Origin: Anthoceros angustus
Lineage: Eukaryota > Streptophyta > Anthocerotopsida > Anthocerotales > Anthocerotaceae
Direction of reading: 5' to 3'
Assembly: GCA_010909165.1 (NCBI GenBank)
Contig: VJWM01000172.1
Location: 451,777 to 515,776 of the forward strand
DNA length: 64,000 nt
In this document: one piece after another, positions 1 to 8,693 of the stretch
How positions within the stretch are numbered: position 1 is the first letter of the stretch
Layout: the number at the start of each line of letters is the position of its first letter
Notes under the pieces: generated by a model
Databases searched by the model: none
Seen by the model: the letters and a program-made list of their open reading frames with translations, nothing else
What the model was told of the DNA's origin: nothing
Made by a program: the position numbers and the translations under genes

Positions 1-440
1 TGAGAACATCAGAACGCCTCCAAGCCATTTATAGGGGAACTCATTTTCTCAACTCGGTGATTGAGTCTTTTACCTCCTACCTCAATATCCGCATCGAAAG
101 ACAACTCCTTACAATCCCAAGGCAAATGGTCTAATTTGGAGAACACGTAATGGTTTGTTGTGTACAATCTTGACCAAGGTAACCGCCACTCACATGTATG
201 ATTGGGACACCAAATTGCATCTGGGCCAGGGCGTATAAAGGGAGAAGGTGACCACCAAGAAGACTCCTATTATTTAACGACGATGAAGAGGGGCACGATG
301 TCGGGTTGTTCGTATCCTCCCCTTCGAATTTACGCCAAACCTCAACTCCTCATGAGTTTGGATGCACAATCTTAATGTACTTCTATTGATCCTATGTCAC
401 TTGTAATATATGGAGGAAGTCACACACATGGTGTTTGACT
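1..440 (+). pseudogene. Unit A: Ty3/gypsy integrase C-terminal part, cut by window edge
   Basis: This is the tail of the integrase core of the leftmost unit. The segment encoding KTTPYNPKANG (about 98-129), which leads to the catalytic Glu in Ty3/gypsy integrases, is readable. The following codons are broken: 'gtctaatttggagaac' stands where other units read ggtttgacggagaac. Further on are the DWDTKLH stretch (about 200-222) and the degenerate C-terminal region ending in catggtgtttgac. Frameshifts and stops prevent any continuous ORF. The 250 bp after it (441-691) is the conserved post-pol tail seen in all units. Confidence 0.8.
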
Positions 441-691
441 GAGGATGAACTAGCTGGGACTCCGTGGAGACAAGAGATCCACTTGCACGCAAGCCGTGAT
501 CCAGTATCATATCGAGCCACTTGATTTGTGAAATCATTTGAGTAATCCGTTCGACCCATGGCAAATATCCGGAACGTTCCAAGCGCTTCAAAAACTTCGC
601 ATCGAATCACTTGAGTTGCCAAAGTGCCCAGTAATCCACGATCCATCACAAAATAAGGAATGAGCTATGCATTTATAGTTGAAACTTGGCA

Positions 692-850
692 AATATAGAC
701 TTGAAGTATTTTGGTTTTGCCCTCAGCGATATATTATGAATTATCGATAAGTTTTTTTTATTTTGTTAGTAAATTATAGTATATTTAATATTGATATTAT
801 AACAAAAACATCATCATAAACATCACAAAAAATATTTCCAAGAGATATTG
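692..850 (+). repeat. Unit A: left arm of AT-rich inverted repeat, split from its partner by the copia insertion
   Basis: This AT-rich arm begins atatagacttgaag and ends ccaagagatattg. It is the same arm found in units B-K. It carries extra differences (for example ttggcaaatatagac and ttttggttttgccctcagcg) not seen in core units. The copia element begins immediately after it, so the matching right arm now lies 6.1 kb away (about 6975-7096). Confidence 0.8.
846..850. repeat. Target-site duplication, left copy (tattg)
   Basis: The 5-bp tattg before the left LTR end (TGTCAAG) is repeated directly after the right LTR end (CAACA) at 6682-6686. Five bases is the normal size for LTR-element integration. 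Confidence 0.85.
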
Positions 851-995
851 TGTCAAGTTCTAAGAAGAACATGGTTGAATTGATTTTCAGGAAAATACAA
901 CAAGGGTTTTAAAAGTGTTTTTCCTGAAACGTCATGACTATTCGCTAAATGGCTATTCGACTGACATGTGAAACGCTAATAATCGGTTTTCAACA
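851..995 (-). repeat. Copia LTR (element 3' LTR)
   Basis: This LTR is 145 bp. Its first 80 bases (851-930) are identical to 6521-6600. The rest is alignable with the right LTR only through several short gaps. It ends ...tttcaaca. The sequence just inside it (996-1010, minus strand attaaacttcgggcg) is not a convincing polypurine tract, although one is expected here. Confidence 0.9.
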
Positions 996-1360
996 CGCCC
1001 GAAGTTTAATCATTAGACAACGCGAGAGCGAATGAGAGAAACACTATTAACGCAGTGTGTCTGCCATCGCAATAATATACATCCTTCACCACACTAAAGA
1101 ATGCGCTGCACGACGCAACTACATCTTCGAAACACAAAGATAATGGAGAAGACGCATGATGGAGCAGAGATGGACAGCTGGATGGGAATCCAAATTGATG
1201 TGCATGTTGTAAAGCGGGAAAACTAATCATAGTTAAAACTGGAAGAGCAACTCAAACAAGAAATCAAGCAAGCAGCAGGATGTCTAAAGACGCCAAGCAT
1301 GTAACACCGAGGACCCAGAAGATTTTATCTACAGAGAGCTTCATCCGCCAAAGTCTGCAG
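996..1360 (-). other. Copia 3' untranslated interval
   Basis: This lies between the RNase H remnant and the element's 3' LTR. Only short chance ORFs occur. No clear polypurine tract and no gene are visible. Confidence 0.5.
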
Positions 1361-1650
1361 TCACATAGCTGTCCAGTTATTATTGCGAGAGAAATCACAG
1401 TAGCCATATACAATATGTAGAGAGGAAGGCAGAAATTTTGTGAGCAGATCAGCAGGATTCTCCTCTGTAGGTATATACTCAATTTGTACTGCCTTCTCTT
1501 GCACAGAGTGGCGAATAAAATGGTGATGCACCTCGATGTGCTTAGTTCTCGCGTGAAATCGCGGATTGGCAGTCATAGCAATCGTGGACATATTGTCACA
1601 CGAGATCACAGTGGGTTGAGATGGCAGAAACCCTAAACCAGAAGCTACGT
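1361..1650 (-). pseudogene. Copia RNase H C-terminal domain remnant
   Basis: An 82-residue open stretch (1361-1609) carries the standard plant-copia RNase H end. CDNMSTIAMTANPRFHARTK is followed by HIEVHHHFIR and a YIPTEENPADLLTK motif. In intact elements this domain removes RNA from the RNA/DNA hybrid during reverse transcription. The frame is lost upstream, beyond about 1650, so the N-terminal half of the domain is not continuous with it. Confidence 0.92.
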
Positions 1651-2040
1651 TTAAATGGCCTCCTTAGATTTCCGGTCAAGGATTTTGCATTAGTCGAGAG
1701 GGCAACACTAGCTTGTTTCTTTGACGTGATGCGCAATGACGGCAAAAGCGATTATCGAGGAGATGCTTGACGAGCATCGGGGATCGTGGTCGGCGCCAGC
1801 AAAACCACAGCACGATCCCGAGATCGCCTTCCCAGCGGGCCCATATCTGAGTGCCTGGATGTGAAAATCACGTTTACACCCTCCAGTGCTCTTTTCCAGG
1901 ATTGTCCATAAATTGAGAAACAACATACCAATCTGTATAAAGGCGAGTCCAAGGTGATGTAATTGAGACATATCTATGGCGATGGGCACCTTTGGAGACA
2001 TAGCTTGCCGATCGGCATCGGTTAGGGGCATGCTGACTTA
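1651..2040 (-). pseudogene. Copia RT-RNase H connecting region, degenerate
   Basis: An open minus-strand stretch (1708-2031) starts MPLTDADRQAMSPKVP, which fits the copia segment just after the RT palm. It then drifts out of the expected frame. A weak GADHDPRCSS stretch may be the remnant of the usual WAG(D)..RRSTSG block, which is inference only. It joins the RT region (2042-2918) on one side and RNase H on the other. Confidence 0.55.
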
Positions 2041-2041
2041 A

Positions 2042-2918
2042 TCTAGGCTAGTAAGCAGCCAAGAATCAAGATAGAAATCGTCAAGAGTCTATGTATACTT
2101 AGCACGATGGAGAAAATGGTATACGAGGTGGCTCACGAATCAACTGTACCCCCAAAACGAAAGTAAGTGGACCGATGTCTTTCATGTCATATTTGCTGTG
2201 CAACATCTGCTTCACCCAAGCTAGGAGTTCAGGGTTATTTGAAGCCAGAATAGCATCATCGACGTACAACGCCAAAATTACCAGTTTACCATCCTAGGAG
2301 TACAAGTAGACATTAGCATCACCGAGTTGCTTCAGTGGACTTAAGGTATTTGTCGATGGCCTTATACTCTTTGCCTGCTTTCGCAGCTAGATGGTTTCTT
2401 TAGCCAGAAAGCATTCACGGTGTTGGGATCCACAGCCCTCGCCGCATGTAAATATCCTCTTCTAACTAAACCATACGGGAATCGTCAGAGGGCTCCATTT
2501 GTTGAAGATCCCATTCATAGGCAGCAGCAAGAGCAATGATCATGCGTATGGATTGGGTTTTCACCGGACTAAAGGTTTCAGTAAAGTCCACACCAGGAAT
2601 TTGGGTAAACCCACGAGCAACAAGGCGAGACTTGTATCTGAAAATCTGGCCTTCAGCGTTGAGTTTGTGTTTAAATACCCACTTGCAGCTAATAACTTTT
2701 CTGCCTGCTGGAAGAGGACAGAGCTCCCAAGTGGAATTCTTGATGAGTGAATTATATTCATCTTGAATGGACGGCTGCCAGTGATGTTTATCAGGTCCTG
2801 TAATGGCTTCAGTATATGTACGAGGTTCAGGCTTAGAAAAGAGTTGCTCAGCAGAATCCAGTAGAGCAACACCAGCTCTTGAACGACGAAAATCAATTGA
2901 GGCATAGGGTGGCTCCAC
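2042..2918 (-). pseudogene. Copia reverse transcriptase remnant
   Basis: The N-terminal part (2466-2918) reads clearly as copia RT, with SCKWVFKHK, SRLVARGFTQ, GVDFTETFSPV and WDLQQM. The YVDD catalytic motif is present at 2255-2266 within LVILALYVDD. Between them, the segment that should carry the first catalytic Asp (DVxxAFLNG) is missing: QM is followed directly by EPSDDSRMV and a stop. LEEDIYMR then resumes in another frame. The polymerase is therefore inactive as written. Confidence 0.93.
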
Positions 2919-3373
2919 CCACTCTGAAGGCGGTGGGTGGTCATAGCGAGGTATCTTGATTGATGGCAGGGAGGTGGTGTAATAATTACGCAGAACCTTG
3001 CATGGAGGCTCCTCAGGATGGCTCGTGGAGGAACATCTGAATGGTCATCAGATGTGGAGGATGAGGTAGGTATACCCGTCTCGGCTTGATTTTGCTCAGA
3101 TGCATGTGACTGATCTAAAACATCAGCCATGCCAACTTGGGAACCAGCTTCCCTTTCTAATTGTGGTAAGTGAGTGGAGTCCTGCTCTTCAGAGAAAACT
3201 GCAGATGTATAAGGCCCCAAGGGACCAGGCACTGAAATAGCAGGGGAATCATCTGAAGGATACTCTGAAACATCTTCATCATCAAAGGCATCGATATGTT
3301 CAACAAAAGAGATCAAGTTATGGGCAGAATCAGCAAGGCTTTAAGCAGAAGCACGAGCAAGGACTTTTGAAGG
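2919..3373 (-). pseudogene. Copia integrase-RT linker, acidic
   Basis: The ORF covering about 2930-3316 is rich in Asp, Glu, Ser and Pro (for example DAFDDEDVSEYPSDDSPAIS), typical of the low-complexity linker between integrase and RT in plant copia polyproteins. It leaves the RT frame near 2990, so linker and RT are separated by a frameshift. Confidence 0.7.
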
Positions 3374-3640
3374 TTACACTTTGCCTCCACACAACGGCCT
3401 TCTTGGAAAAGGTATCAGGAGGCAGCGCTCTGTAGGCTTTCTCACCGTCAAAGCTTCTCCATATCTCTTGAGGCTAAATACAAGTGGCTTCGGCCTCCGC
3501 TTACAACATTTCCCCTTCCGCTTGTCCTTGGAATGTAGGCCCCAAGTTAAGAACCGTAAGACACGAAGGTGGAGGAGACTAGGGCTTTCGCTTCCGGCAG
3601 ACAACCCATTCAAAGGTGTCCTTTACCCTCACTGCTTTGT
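3374..3640 (-). pseudogene. Copia post-integrase-core segment
   Basis: A 79-residue open stretch contains PSLLHLRVLRFLTWG followed by SKDKRKGK. This matches the conserved copia block that follows the integrase core (SHLRVFG...K.KRxKL.....IFLGY). The expected flGYs motif is altered to VFSLKRYGEA, which suggests an indel. Confidence 0.75.
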
Positions 3641-4190
3641 TAATGTATCGATTGATACAGCGTAGGTTGAGGTTACACAACGCCTTCGCCCAAAAAAGCT
3701 TTTACCTCAACTCGACCACTCAAGCATACCCTTTCGGTACTCCGTGACTCAAGCAGCCCTCGAGCTCTCCGGATTTTCAAGTTCATCAAGCGACCTGCCT
3801 GAAGCCGGCCTAGCAGGGAATTGACCAATCAATCACTGAAGGACATGCGTCGTGGACTGCAGAAGGAACTATGGGCGAGAGGCATTAACTTTGTTCCCGG
3901 TTGTTTGATCGAAGAGAGGCACTTCAAGGAACACTACAACCTGGGCTTTGCTTCAACAACGTTCCATGTAGCCTACCCTTAAATATTATCGGCCTTTACG
4001 CTATCTGGGACTATCAAACCGAAGGGGTAAGTCCATGAATACCTGCTATAATCATCCCAAGTGTGGAAGTAGAATTATCCAGTCTTCCCAACCAGGGAAT
4101 ATGTATATCTTAACAGAGCATATCCCAAGCGATGCACCAGGGTCCTTCTAACTATAAGCGGCCACCCTTGTCAACGATGAGCAACCCCGA
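3641..4190 (-). pseudogene. Copia integrase core remnant
   Basis: The core reads only in pieces. WDDYSRYSWTYPF (DDYSR codons at 4042-4056) matches the conserved block near the first catalytic Asp region of copia integrases, and QTTGNKV matches the later ENQTGNKVK block. No clean second Asp or catalytic Glu context is visible. The CDAC-VVAKQ block lies just upstream at about 4217-4256. Confidence 0.75.
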
Positions 4191-4591
4191 TGTCCCAGGG
4201 GTGAGCCCCATGAGACTTGTTTAGCAACTACGCATGCGTCACACAAAGGAAGATCGTTACGGAACACATTTTTATGTGGGTTCAACCATAGCAAGTAAGG
4301 GGCACCCACTAGCTCATCGCCTTTTACTGGGCCACACTACAAGTAGCATGACCTAATCTGGCATGCCTACAACGACCTGCAATAGCAGTGCGAGAGACTT
4401 TCAGCGTGAGGAGCCTAATCCACAGTTGCGCCCGTCGGACCTATCCGTAAAGATCATGCACCACTTCACATCGCTAAGACCTCTTGTCTATTTCGACCTT
4501 TTACTAAATGACACAACACAGTGCGGAGGTCACGGAGCAAAGGAAGTATGTGCCAAGTCGATGTAAGGATAGAAGTCAAGTAAAGGAGATT
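4191..4591 (-). pseudogene. Copia GAG-pre-integrase (zinc-binding) segment
   Basis: DLPLCDACVVAKQ is encoded at about 4218-4256, with CDAC codons at 4232-4243. This is the C-C half of the HHCC zinc-binding region before the integrase. The His half upstream is not readable because of stops and frame changes. Confidence 0.75.
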
Positions 4592-4843
4592 CTAGGCCAT
4601 GAGGAACATGCAACACATGATCCAAATGAAGGACTGAGCCATCAAGAAGACGAAACGGGCGCCACTTCTCGATGGATGTTCTTCAGGTGATTCATCACCC
4701 AAGAGGACCTTATCTCGTGAAGATGAGGACCGGTAGTGAGTAAATAGCGATTTATCATTGCAAATGTGTGACGTTGCACCTGAATCTAGGTACCAAACGT
4801 GTAGAAGAGATGGGAGAGAAGAGGCCAGGCAAGCCGTCATCAC
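4592..4843 (-). pseudogene. Copia aspartic protease remnant
   Basis: The 83-residue ORF contains VWYLDSGATSHIC, the active-site block of the copia protease (DSGAT codons at 4772-4786). It is followed by KVLLGDES. The catalytic Asp is intact. The second half of the domain is lost to a frameshift after about 60 residues. Confidence 0.88.
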
Positions 4844-5211
4844 AACGGGAGGTTTGCTGGAGAGGGAAGAAGAACGACCCGTTGCAAGGTATCGTGAGTT
4901 TCAAACTAAAGGTGCTCTCAACCGACGGGCTATTTCTCCTACATTCTCTTCCTTCCTTGATACCGCACTTGCATGCACCCAGCTTGGAAGTTGAGGGTTC
5001 AAGTTGAAGCACTGTGTGAAAATCGGCAGTGTTCTGTTTCAGATATGAATGTGTCAAGTTTTGTACCGCCCCTGTAGCCGGGAACTCACTACGGCTTCTC
5101 TTGGCAAAGAAAGCACCCACCACACTGCTGAAATTACGCAGGGGAGACCTAAGGCAACAGCCCGTCCACTGAGGGTAGATCCACAGCTGAAACGGCTGGT
5201 AGCCAGAGGCA
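4844..5211 (-). pseudogene. Copia gag C-terminal/protease-leading region
   Basis: This is an open but unrecognised stretch on the minus strand (for example AVQNLTHSYLKQNTADFHTV) between gag and protease. A CCHC zinc knuckle is normally expected here. I do not see one, so it may have been lost or broken. Confidence 0.5.
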
Positions 5212-5783
5212 TCAGAAGTAATCGGATAAACAACATCCAAACGGAAACGATGAACCTGTATGGATCAATTGTCTCAAGTCGACTAAACAAGAATGTGGTG
5301 AGACTTTTCTCCTCTTTGAGTCGAGAGAAAGAGTCGCCTCACAAAGACACATGGTGAGAATGTTCTTTACTTCATAAGTTTGCAGCAGTTGATTCCATAT
5401 GTCCTCAGCCTTAGAAATAAATGCCACATCTGGGAGGAGAACTTCATCGAGACCACTGATCAATACCGCACGAGCGACACTATTCAGGTTCTCCCACCTT
5501 AATTTCTCTTCTGATGTGGAAGTTATGGACGGCCTCGTAATTGTTCCATCTACCACACCCCACACATGCCTTGCTTGCAGGGCTGCAGTCATACGAACAC
5601 GCCAGCTTTCAAACTTGGTACCATTGAAGCGATCACGCTCTTTGAATTCAGCAATATGGGAGGCTGAAAGATGAGGGAGCCTGAGGGGAGAACTGCCCTG
5701 AGGCCTGTGCCCCGCCACCACCTTCTCCAAAGCCTCCGCCCCGATCGAGACCACTTTGCCCTCGCCGCTTGGCCGATCGACAT
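5212..5783 (-). pseudogene. Copia gag N-terminal remnant
   Basis: The 180-residue ORF (5212-5754) carries the plant copia gag pattern FNGTKFESWRVRMTAALQA...WGVVDG, then WNQLLQTYE. These are the hallmarks of the capsid-like UBN2/DUF4219 region. The true start is uncertain, because an overlapping Met lies at 5783 in another frame. After LTMCLCEATLSLDSKRRKVS the usual LYSLKM-type segment is displaced, which suggests a frameshift. Confidence 0.87.
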
Positions 5784-6508
5784 CGCACCGATTGTTAATC
5801 TGAGGGAGTAAAATGGGAGGTATGTCGATTGATCAGGCCGACAACCTCACATTGATCACCTCAGAGAGAAACAATCAGAAACATGGGATCAACAGCGCCA
5901 GAAAAACGGCAGATGTGCAAAACCGTCTTCGGGGAGGAATTAGCTGCAGGCGATCAGCAATCGCATGAAGCTAACCTTCTCGCTTGACGACTTCGTGATC
6001 CGCAAGACGGAGGGTTTTCATTCATGAATTCGTGGATCGTGTGAGTTTGACCAAACCGTCGACGGTTGGAAGTCTGCAAGGAGGGAGCATCCAACAACGA
6101 CACCAGCAAGCAAGAAGGCGCGTTCTCCAGAAAGCATCTTCGGAAATCTAGATGCCGAGACTGAAGAGAATTCCTCAAACGTCTGTCATGAAATCCAGCA
6201 TGAAGTTGAGAACGGCTGCAGATCAGAGTGCAAATCGCCTTGACCCGCTTTGCGACAAAAAACGCAGCACAGACGGGCGCCTTGCTTGGCCGTTCGTTCT
6301 TGATGTCATGTCAGAAAGAACCAACCGCCTTCGGGTTCATTCGAACGAAGCACATCCTCACCGCCGCGGTCGAAACGAGAACATTGTCTGGTCCCCTTTT
6401 GCACTATGTGCTCTCCTGAAGAGAGCGGCTAGGACCAGAGATTGTATGAGTGCCTTGTCTTCATTGTTATTGTAGCGGAAGGTGATAAAAGATTCAAGGA
6501 TCAGATGA
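5784..6508 (-). other. Copia 5' leader
   Basis: This is the non-coding interval between the primer-binding site and gag. Only short ORFs without recognisable domains occur on either strand. Confidence 0.55.
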
Positions 6509-6520
6509 GCTCTGATACCA
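6509..6520 (-). promoter_or_regulatory. Copia primer-binding site (tRNA-iMet)
   Basis: On the minus strand this reads TGGTATCAGAGC directly after the LTR end. It matches the 3' end of the plant initiator methionine tRNA, the usual primer for minus-strand DNA synthesis in copia elements. Confidence 0.93.
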
Positions 6521-6681
6521 TGTCAAGTTCTAAGAAGAACATGGTTGAATTGATTTTCAGGAAAATACAACAAGGGTTTTAAAAGTGTTTTTCCTGAAAC
6601 CCATGACTATTCAATGGCTACCCGCTTAATTCCGCTTACATGCGAAACGCCAGTCCCTAATCTGGGTTTATTTCTGCAACA
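6521..6681 (-). repeat. Copia LTR (element 5' LTR)
   Basis: This LTR is 161 bp and begins TGTCAAGTTC on the + strand, ending ctgcaaca. It shares 80 identical bases with the left LTR, then differs by short gaps. It is 16 bp longer than its partner. Confidence 0.92.
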
Positions 6682-6686
6682 TATTG
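6682..6686. repeat. Target-site duplication, right copy (tattg)
   Basis: It matches 846-850. Confidence 0.85.
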
Positions 6687-7389
6687 CTAGAATAATCAGA
6701 TAATCTTGTTTTACCATTAACTTATAGAATTATCAAAAACTATACCAAAGATAGACGTGGAAGATATATTACAACCTCTCATCACTAGATAAAACCGAAT
6801 GAAGTAATTTTAAAAAATAGAAGGTAAACATAGTAAATATAGAAGTGGATAAGAGAAAAGAATTATTGTGGGTAGTTTAGAAAATATACTTGTGGATGTG
6901 GCTAAATGAATCCTTCTGGGAGGGACCACCGGCAGGGTGGATCACCACATGTCTCTATACAACGTATGCTCCAAAACTTTGGAAATATTGTTACTTATTA
7001 TGACGACAGTGTCCATCAATACGAATATACTATAATTTACTTGAATTTGTATAACATAATACATCATCGGTAACAAAACTCTCAAGTCTTGTATGGTCCC
7101 ACACACCACAAATCTCCAATATCTATTTACTAAAGGATTCTCATTTTGTTGTCAATGATTCCAAGTTTCCATCCCGCGAGTATGGATGATGACAAGCCAT
7201 GATGCTATCTTTGCATCAATTTCACAAAGAAGACGCTAGAGGTATTATAATTCTTTTATATGTGCGTATTCCATGTATTAAAAGTTCGATTCTTGATATG
7301 TATATACGTTGCTCAACTAGCTAGTTTATGTATTGATGGTCATAAATCCCGCGTTGATGGTGAAAACAAAGGGAATCTTGGACTACGAT
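6687..7389 (+). repeat. Unit A: AT-rich block resumed after the copia insertion
   Basis: This holds the hairpin spacer (ttgttttaccattaacttatag at about 6708), the right inverted arm (about 6975-7096) and the downstream conserved stretch up to the minisatellite. The right arm is the most diverged of all units: it reads ttggaaatattgttacttattatgacgacagtg where others read gtttgtgatgtttatgatgatg. The region has no gene. Confidence 0.75.
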
Positions 7390-7650
7390 GTCCCGATCCC
7401 CATCCATCTCCCCATTTTCACCCTCCGCACGGGATTACGACTCCGGCTCAGATCCTCATCCATCTCCCCATTTTTACCCTCCTGCAGTTTACCACTACTT
7501 CCTGGCCCAGCATCCTCATCCATTCCCCATTTTTCCTCTGTGCCGACCACGATTTCCCGGTCCAGACCCTGTCCATCTCCCCATTTTTTCCTCTCGCAGC
7601 CGGACTATGTACTTCCCCGTCCGTATCTCATCCATCACTCCCCCAAATTT
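7390..7650 (+). repeat. Unit A: ~60-bp minisatellite, 4 copies plus end variant
   Basis: Each copy begins gatcc(t/c)catccatctcccc. The first has cattttcaccctc, later ones catttttccctc, and the final variant reads catcactcccccaaattt. Copies here are more diverged than in other units. The period keeps all three frames mostly open, giving His/Pro/Ser-rich ORFs of up to 140 residues that I do not consider genes. Confidence 0.88.
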
Positions 7651-8693
7651 CGTATCCTCCCAAGAATAAGAAGTTGGTATAAGGGCAAGAACAAGATATC
7701 TATGGAACCAATTGGCTAGATTGTCTATGTTAGCCTGCTGTAGGGATTTACTTTGTGTAGGAATGTTATCCTTCTTCTGCTTCGGTGGTCTCATTGCTCT
7801 TATGCAGCCCTAGTATATATTTGTTGTGATATGCTTGTTTCTTGTCATGGGGCTTTAGGAGGTGAAATTCTCTTCTTTTTTATAAAGCATTAAAAATTTG
7901 GTGTAATAAAAGTTACTCTCAACCTTACTTGCCTCTAATGCTCGCTGTAATTTGCTACGAATAATGTTGCATCACTGCTGATCAAAGGAACGGTCGCATA
8001 CCTCGCTAGTCAATGCTCCAACTCTGGAATCTGGGCCAACGGTGTATATGCTCCTTGGATGGTGATGGAAATACTTCAAAAATCCAAGAGATAAATCAAT
8101 TCAAGAAGGATCCGCTGAGCATACCTCTTACAATCGTATGTCACAACGAGTTATGCTCGAATTAATAAGAGGCGAATTTATCCTATAGCAAGCTTGTTCG
8201 AGTTCACATGTGCCCGAGTACATGTAGCTCTAGAAGCATCTCCACAAGCCTTCGAACTACGTTATCAGGATCTTCCATATCAAGAACCTTTTGCGCCCCG
8301 ACTGAGATCGAATATCTTGGATTGTCAAAAGAAACCAATTCAAGTGCAACATTTACATAGCTTATTATCACAATTGCTTGCTTGAAGCAAGAGCAAGGAC
8401 TTCAAAGAAGAGCTTAACTAGTTGGCACCTCCAAGCCTTCCAACCGAGGCAGCCTCCGTGACCTTCCTGCCAAGAAGCTTATAGCCCCACTCTCGAGACT
8501 AAATATCCTTATCATGCAACAAACCATTCAAGTACAACATTTACATAGATTGTTCACACTGTTAGCTTGAAGCAAGAGCAGTGGACTTCAAAGAAGAGCA
8601 GAATTGGTTGCAACTTACACTGCACCACTACCATTCTACCCTCATGTGCAAGCTAAAGATGAATAAAGCGTGTATGCTCGCATGATACATCGA
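7651..8693 (+). repeat. Unit A/B connector with direct-repeat doublet
   Basis: After aagaagttggtataag comes about 580 bp of unique-within-unit sequence (gaatt...ggctagattgtctatg, ggggctttaggaggtgaaattc), then two related ~190-bp direct repeats. The first starts near 8236 and the second near 8425, ending near 8611. They share ccacaagccttc, aaccaattcaagt, acaacatttacatag, gcttgaagcaagag and gacttcaaagaagag. No protein family is recognised. The end leads into gatgaagtggttgacacc of pol. Confidence 0.75.

Larger units (their letters stand above)
851..6681 (-). mobile_element. Ty1/copia LTR retrotransposon inserted in the array, minus strand
   Basis: The element has two direct terminal repeats (851-995 and 6521-6681) with TGT...ACA ends, a 5-bp target duplication (tattg) and a primer-binding site next to the right LTR. 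Reading right to left, the internal order is leader, gag, protease, GAG-pre-integrase, integrase, RT, RNase H. This order (integrase before RT) defines Ty1/copia. The whole is 5831 bp, a usual size for a plant copia element. Every coding domain is recognisable, but all are separated by frameshifts, stops or small deletions, so it is non-autonomous as written. It sits in unit A at the inner end of the left hairpin arm. Confidence 0.95.

Noticed and set aside
996-1010. Polypurine tract of the copia element
   Set aside because: The minus-strand sequence attaaacttcgggcg next to the LTR is not purine-rich enough to call.
7260-7719. Long His/Pro/Ser-rich ORFs over the minisatellites as a real protein gene
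   Set aside because: All three frames are open because the ~60-bp repeat lacks stops. The frames slip between copies, and no start, domain or consistent frame is kept across units.
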